Assembly: GCF_029894125.1 (NCBI RefSeq)
Contig: NZ_JARXYZ010000019.1
Span: forward strand, 88,653 to 152,652
DNA length: 64,000 nt
Reading direction: 5' to 3'
Source: Kitasatospora sp. MAA19
Lineage (GTDB): Bacteria; Actinomycetota; Actinomycetes; Streptomycetales; Streptomycetaceae
Numbering within the stretch: position 1 is the first letter of the stretch; each line of letters starts with the position of its first letter. Shown one piece after another: positions 59,802 to 64,000 of this stretch. The position numbers were made by a program, and so were the translations under genes. The notes under the pieces were generated by a model. That model was not told the origin of the DNA. It did not search any database and was given only the letters and a program-made list of their open reading frames with translations.

Positions 59802-62800
59802 ATGTCTGAGCATCAGCCGGATCGCGACATAGCCTCCCTGGCCGCGGCACTGCACGCGAACGATCCCGAATTCGCCCGAGCGGTCCCGTCCTCGGAGGTC
59901 GCCGCAGCCGTCCTGGGCGCCGACGGCGGCCTCGTCGGCGCCATCGCGGCCGCCATGAACGGCTACGCGGACCGGCCGGCTCTCGGCCGCCGGGCCGAGC
60001 GGCTCGTCCAGGACCCGGCCACCGGCCGCCACCACCTCGAACTCCTCCCCGCCTTCGAGACCGTGACCTACGGCGAGCTGTGGCAGCGGGTCGGCCGGCT
60101 CGCCACCGCCTGGGCCGACCCGGCCGGCGGCGACCTGCGCGCCGGCGACTTCGTCGGGGTGCTGGGCTTCACCAGCGTCGACTACGCCACCATCGACCTG
60201 GCCTGCATGTACCTGGGGGCGGTGCCGGTGCCGCTGGCCACCGGATCGTCCGCGGTGCGGCTGGCCCCGGTCGTCGCCGAGACGGAGCCGCGGCTGCTCG
60301 CCGCCGACATCGGCTCGATCGGCGCCGCGGTCGACACCGTCCTGGCGTCCGACTCCATCGAGCGCCTGGTCGTCTTCGACTACGACCCGCGCGTGGACGA
60401 CCACCGCGACGCCCTGCGGCACGCCGTCGACAAGCTGGGCGGGCGGGCCTCGGTGGCGTCACTGCCGGAGGAGCTGGACCGCGGCGGCCGGCTGCCGGCC
60501 GTGCCACCGTGCGACGGCGACCCGGACCGGCTGGGCGGCCTGATCTACACCTCCGGGAGCACCGGCACGCCCAAGGGCGCGATCTACACCGCCGCCATGC
60601 TCACCGGAATGTGGCAGAAGGCCGGCGCCGGCATGGCCAGGGCCGGCGACCTGCCGGTGCCGACGATCGTCCTGCACTACATGCCGATGAGCCACGTCAA
60701 CGGCCGTTCGTGGCTGATCTCCGGACTCGCCTCCGGCGGCATCGGGTTCTTCGCGGCCCGCGGCGACATGTCGACGCTGTTCGACGACATCCGCCTGTCC
60801 CGGCCCACGGTGCTGAGCCTGGTGCCGAGAATCTGCGACATGGTGTACCAGCGCTACCTCCTGGAGGCCGACCGCCTCGGCCGCGCCGGCGCCGCCCGCC
60901 CGGAGGCGGAGGCCGCCGCCCGCGTCCAGGTGCGGGACGGCATGCTCGGCGGACGGATCATCAGTGCCCTGTGCGGCAGCGCGCCGCTGTCGGCGCCGAT
61001 GCACACCTTCATGGCCTCGATCCTCGGTGTGAAGATCACCGACTGCTACGGGTCGACGGAGACCACCCGGGCCGTCGTGGTCGACCAGCAGGTGCGCCGG
61101 CCCCCGGTCCTCGACTACCGGCTCGTCGACGTGCCGGAGCTCGGCTACTTCGCGACCGACAAACCGCACCCCCGGGGCGAACTGCGCCTGAAGTCGGCCG
61201 GGTTGGTCCCCGGGTACTACAAGCAGCCGGAGGCCACCGCGCGCGCCTTCGACGAGGACGGCTACTACCGGACGGGCGACGTGGTCGCCGAGCTGGCGCC
61301 CGACCGGCTGGTCTACGTCGACCGGATCAACAACGTCGTGAAGCTCTCGCAGGGCGAGTTCGTCGCGGTCTCCCGGCTGGAGTCGCTGTACTCGACCAGC
61401 CCGTACATCGCGCAGATCTACGTCTACGGCAGCAGCGAGCAGGCGTTCCTGCTGGCGGTGGTGGTCCCCGACCAGAACCGCCTGGGGCAGGCCGACGATG
61501 CCGCGGTACGGGCGGCCGTCCTCGACTCGATGCGGGAACTCGCCCACGAAGCGGGCCTCTACCCGTACGAGGTCCCGCACGACGTGCTCGTCGAGCGGCA
61601 GCCGTTCACGATCGAGAACGGGCTGCTCTCGGGAGTGGGCAAGCTCCTGCGCCCCGTCCTCAAGGAGCACTACGGCGCCCGGCTGGAGCAGCAGTACGCG
61701 GACATCGCGACCGGCCGGGCCGGCCAGTTCGCCGCGCTGCGGGCCGAGGGCCAGGACGTCGCACCGCTGGAGGCGGTCCTCACCGCGGTCCAGATCACCC
61801 TGGGCTACCCCTCCTCGCTGGTCCGTCCGGAGGCCAACTTCACCGACCTGGGCGGCGACTCCCTGTCGGCGCACACGTTCTCGACGGTCCTGGAGCAGGT
61901 CTTCGACGTCGAGGTCCCGGTCCAGGCCATCCTCAGCCCCACCTCGACGCTGGCCCGCATCGCGGACCACCTCGGCTCGGCGCGCGGGCCGCAGACGCCC
62001 CGTGCCACGTTCGCCTCGGTGCACGGCCGCGACGCGGCCGAGGCCCGGGCGAGCGACCTGACGCTCGATCACTTCCCGGCGGGGCAGGGCTTCGACGAGA
62101 GGCGTTCCGAGCGGCCGGCCCCGGCCCCGGACGGCACCGCTCCCGCCGAGCACGTCCTGCTCACCGGGCCGACCGGATACCTCGGGCGGTTCCTGGCGAT
62201 CGAATGGCTCCAGCGCGTCGCCGGGACGGGCGGCCGGCTGACCTGCCTCGCCCGGGCCGCCGACGACGCGGCCGCCCGGCAGCGGGTGGTCGAGTGCCTG
62301 CGCGCCGCGGCCGGGGACCGGACCGACTGGTTCGACGCCGTCGCGGTGAAGCACCTCGACGTCCTGGCCGCGGACGTGGCGGCGCCGAAGCTCGGCCTCG
62401 ACGACGAGACCTGGGAGCGCCTGGCCGCCGAGACCGACCGGATCGTGCACGCCGCGGCCATGGTCAACCACGTGCTGCCGTACAGCCGGCTGTTCGCACC
62501 GAACGTCGGTGCGACGGCGGAGCTGATCGGGCTGGCGCTCACCGGCCGGCCGAAGCGGTTCGCCTACGTCTCGACCATCGCCGCCGCGATGCAGCCCGAC
62601 GGGACGCTCCTCGACGAGGCGGTCGACATCCGCACGGCAGCCCCGGCCCGGCAGTTGAACGAGTCCGACGCGAACGGCTACGCCACCAGCAAGTGGGCCG
62701 GTGAGGTCCTGCTGCGGGAGGCGCACGAGCGCACCGGCCTGCCGGTCACGGTGTTCCGGCCCGACATGATCCTGGCCCACAGCCGCCTGCCCGGCCAACT

Positions 62801-63335
62801 GAACCTGCCCGACCGGTTCACCCGGCTGATCGTCAGCGTCCTCGCGACGGGCATGGCGCCGCGCTCCTTCTACCGGCTCGACCAGGACGGCAACCGGCGG
62901 CGGGCCCACTACAGCGGCCTGCCGGTCGACTTCACCGCCGAGGCGATCGCCTCGCTCAGCGCCCGGAACGCCGACGGGTACGTCACGTACAACACCGTCA
63001 ACGCGAACGACGACGGCGTCTCGCTGGACGAGATCGTGGACTGGCTGATCGACGCGGGGCATCCGATCACCCGGTTCGACGACCACCGGGAGTGGCACAT
63101 GCGCTTCGAGGCGGCGCTGCGGGGCCTGCCCGACCACCAACGCCGGCTGTCGCTGCTGCCGTTGCTGGCGGCGTACGCGAAGCCGGGCGAGCCGCGGGCG
63201 GGCTCCGCGACCCCGGCCACCCGGTTCACCGCGGCGGTCGGCGACCTCGGTGTCGGCAGCGGCCTCGTGCCGTCGCTCTCGCCGGAGTTCATCGGCAAGT
63301 GCGTCGCGGACCTGCGGCTGCTCGACCTGCTCTGA
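59802..63335 (+). CDS. Carboxylic acid reductase (A-T-R), complete
   Basis: A 1177-residue enzyme reducing an acid to an aldehyde with ATP and NADPH. The adenylation domain has LIYTSGSTGTPKGAIY (from residue 247), YGSTETTRA and YYRTGDVV; the thiolation domain DLGGDSLSAHTFS has Ser687 for phosphopantetheine; the reductase domain begins at LLTGPTGYLGRFLAIEW (GPTGYLG 789-795) with YATSKWAGEV (Y960, K964). The length equals typical actinobacterial CARs. ATG 59802 has GGAG six bases upstream; a longer open frame from 58212 is only the antisense-free overlap of the MFS gene in another frame. The phosphopantetheinyl transferase is not in the window. Confidence 0.92.
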   Translation: MSEHQPDRDIASLAAALHANDPEFARAVPSSEVAAAVLGADGGLVGAIAAAMNGYADRPALGRRAERLVQDPATGRHHLELLPAFETVTYGELWQRVGRLATAWADPAGGDLRAGDFVGVLGFTSVDYATIDLACMYLGAVPVPLATGSSAVRLAPVVAETEPRLLAADIGSIGAAVDTVLASDSIERLVVFDYDPRVDDHRDALRHAVDKLGGRASVASLPEELDRGGRLPAVPPCDGDPDRLGGLIYTSGSTGTPKGAIYTAAMLTGMWQKAGAGMARAGDLPVPTIVLHYMPMSHVNGRSWLISGLASGGIGFFAARGDMSTLFDDIRLSRPTVLSLVPRICDMVYQRYLLEADRLGRAGAARPEAEAAARVQVRDGMLGGRIISALCGSAPLSAPMHTFMASILGVKITDCYGSTETTRAVVVDQQVRRPPVLDYRLVDVPELGYFATDKPHPRGELRLKSAGLVPGYYKQPEATARAFDEDGYYRTGDVVAELAPDRLVYVDRINNVVKLSQGEFVAVSRLESLYSTSPYIAQIYVYGSSEQAFLLAVVVPDQNRLGQADDAAVRAAVLDSMRELAHEAGLYPYEVPHDVLVERQPFTIENGLLSGVGKLLRPVLKEHYGARLEQQYADIATGRAGQFAALRAEGQDVAPLEAVLTAVQITLGYPSSLVRPEANFTDLGGDSLSAHTFSTVLEQVFDVEVPVQAILSPTSTLARIADHLGSARGPQTPRATFASVHGRDAAEARASDLTLDHFPAGQGFDERRSERPAPAPDGTAPAEHVLLTGPTGYLGRFLAIEWLQRVAGTGGRLTCLARAADDAAARQRVVECLRAAAGDRTDWFDAVAVKHLDVLAADVAAPKLGLDDETWERLAAETDRIVHAAAMVNHVLPYSRLFAPNVGATAELIGLALTGRPKRFAYVSTIAAAMQPDGTLLDEAVDIRTAAPARQLNESDANGYATSKWAGEVLLREAHERTGLPVTVFRPDMILAHSRLPGQLNLPDRFTRLIVSVLATGMAPRSFYRLDQDGNRRRAHYSGLPVDFTAEAIASLSARNADGYVTYNTVNANDDGVSLDEIVDWLIDAGHPITRFDDHREWHMRFEAALRGLPDHQRRLSLLPLLAAYAKPGEPRAGSATPATRFTAAVGDLGVGSGLVPSLSPEFIGKCVADLRLLDLL

Positions 63336-63366
63336 CCGGCTCTGACCGGCCTGATCCGGATCGAGT

Positions 63367-63401
63367 ACGGCCGACCGCTCCCGGTGGGTGCGGTCGGCCG
63401 T
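63367..63401. terminator. Terminator at the cluster's right convergence
   Basis: A perfect 12-bp stem (ACGGCCGACCGC and complement) with an 11-base loop between the carboxylic acid reductase gene and the convergent aminopeptidase P gene. Confidence 0.8.
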
Positions 63402-63481
63402 TCGGTGTCGTGGCCCGGTGGTGGCCGGGCAGCAGAGCGCCCGCGGCCGGGTGAACGGCCACGGGCGGTCGGCCCGGTCGG

Positions 63482-64000
63482 TCAGCCTCGCAGCGTCGCC
63501 ATCCAGGTTTCGACCTGGTCGGGTGTGCGGGGGAGGGTGGTGGAGAGGTTTTCGTTGCCGTTGTCGGTGACGAGGATGTCGTCTTCGATGCGGATGCCGA
63601 TGCCGCGGTATTCCTCGGGGACGGTGAGGTCGTCGCTCTGGAAGTAGAGGCCGGGTTCGACGGTGAGGACCATGCCGGGTTCGAGGGTGCCGTCGACGTA
63701 GAGGTCGGTGCGGGCGAGGGCGCAGTCGTGGACGTCGAGGCCGATCATGTGGCCGGTGCCGGCGAGGGTGAAGCGGCGGTGGAGGCCGAGGTGGTAGACC
63801 TCGTCGGCGTCGCGGTCGCCGAACAGGCCCCAGGAGACGAGGTGTTCGGCGAGGGTGCGTTGGGCGGCGTGGTGGAAGTCGCGGAAGGCGGCGCCGGGTT
63901 TGACGGCGGCGATGCCGGCGTCCTGGGCGGCGAGGACGGCGTTGTAGACCTTGCGCTGGATGGGGGTGAAGCGGCCGCTGACGGGCAGGGTGCGGGTGAT
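63482..64000 (-). CDS. pepP: Xaa-Pro aminopeptidase (aminopeptidase P), C-terminal part, continues off the right edge
   Basis: The C-terminal 172 residues of an M24 metallopeptidase read from the edge as ITRTLPVSGRFTPIQRKVYN onward, then LAGTGHMIGLDVHDCALART, LTVEPGLYFQSDDLTVPEEY and GIRIEDDILVTDNGN, with the metal-binding His and both Glu visible. It closely resembles the usual streptomycete PepP end (WMATLRG) and the cluster-border copy at 44272. It is probably the housekeeping gene. It is open at its N-terminus because the window ends. Confidence 0.9.
   Translation of the reverse strand: MTRTLPVSGRFTPIQRKVYNAVLAAQDAGIAAVKPGAAFRDFHHAAQRTLAEHLVSWGLFGDRDADEVYHLGLHRRFTLAGTGHMIGLDVHDCALARTDLYVDGTLEPGMVLTVEPGLYFQSDDLTVPEEYRGIGIRIEDDILVTDNGNENLSTTLPRTPDQVETWMATLRG

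Noticed and set aside
58212..63335. A single 1707-residue plus-strand open frame spanning the exporter and carboxylic acid reductase
   Set aside because: Up to 59,801 it is only another frame of the MFS gene, rich in Arg/Pro/Gly. The recognisable protein starts at the ATG at 59,802 with its own ribosome site.

Overview
The window is very GC-rich DNA with GTG/TTG starts, purine-rich ribosome sites and a gene set (MurT/GatD, DUF3152, class F sortase, CseBC-like two-component systems, ATP-type PfkA) that points to an actinomycete, most likely Streptomycetaceae (Streptomyces or Kitasatospora). Species cannot be told from the sequence alone. No rRNA, tRNA, CRISPR array, transposase or integrase was seen.

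Left part (1-24,600) is ordinary chromosome. It holds the 3' end of a glycogen-debranching-type enzyme, regulators (two LysR, WYL, TetR), stress and housekeeping genes (DEAD-box helicase, cold-shock protein, glutaminase, GlmS, AsnB, a PLP decarboxylase) and several small unknowns. Two places (about 364-614 and 2634-3173) carry head-to-head stubs of unrelated genes that look like old deletion scars. Middle part (25,000-38,000) has a surface protein with a class F sortase, a CseABC-like three-gene signalling operon, MurT-GatD (lipid II amidation), PfkA, a D-2-hydroxyacid dehydrogenase, an AhpD-like protein and a ThrE-like exporter. From 38,237 to 43,872 lies a response regulator, histidine kinase, ABC ATPase and FtsX permease set with three GTATCGG repeats at an exact 22-bp period before the ABC genes.

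The right third (about 44,200-63,400) is the most interesting region: a probable biosynthetic gene cluster that I do not recognise as a named one. A 12-gene minus-strand run (58,079 down to 45,809), mostly with start/stop codons overlapping by 4 bases, encodes in order a LeuA-like synthase, MaoC dehydratase, non-haem iron oxygenase, CitE/HpcH-like aldolase, a 301-residue unknown protein, an HSL-type hydrolase, an alpha-oxoamine synthase, an ornithine-cyclodeaminase-like reductase, an AtzG-like small subunit, an amidase, a prolidase-like M24 protein and an ATP-grasp ligase. Divergent from it are an MFS exporter and a complete carboxylic acid reductase. The aldolase, dehydratase, alpha-oxoamine synthase, reductase and ATP-grasp ligase together match the known logic of the ketomemicin pathway, which builds a carbonylmethylene (ketone) replacement for a peptide bond. 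I infer that this cluster makes a ketomethylene pseudopeptide, possibly ending in an aldehyde or a product derived from one.

Two aminopeptidase P genes flank this cluster in inward-facing orientation (44,272 plus strand; 63,482 to the window edge, minus strand) and a third M24 enzyme lies inside it. An M24 paralogue beside a likely peptidase-inhibitor pathway suggests target-based self-resistance, with proline-specific pita-bread metallopeptidases as the candidate target. This is inference and rests on context, not on a database search.
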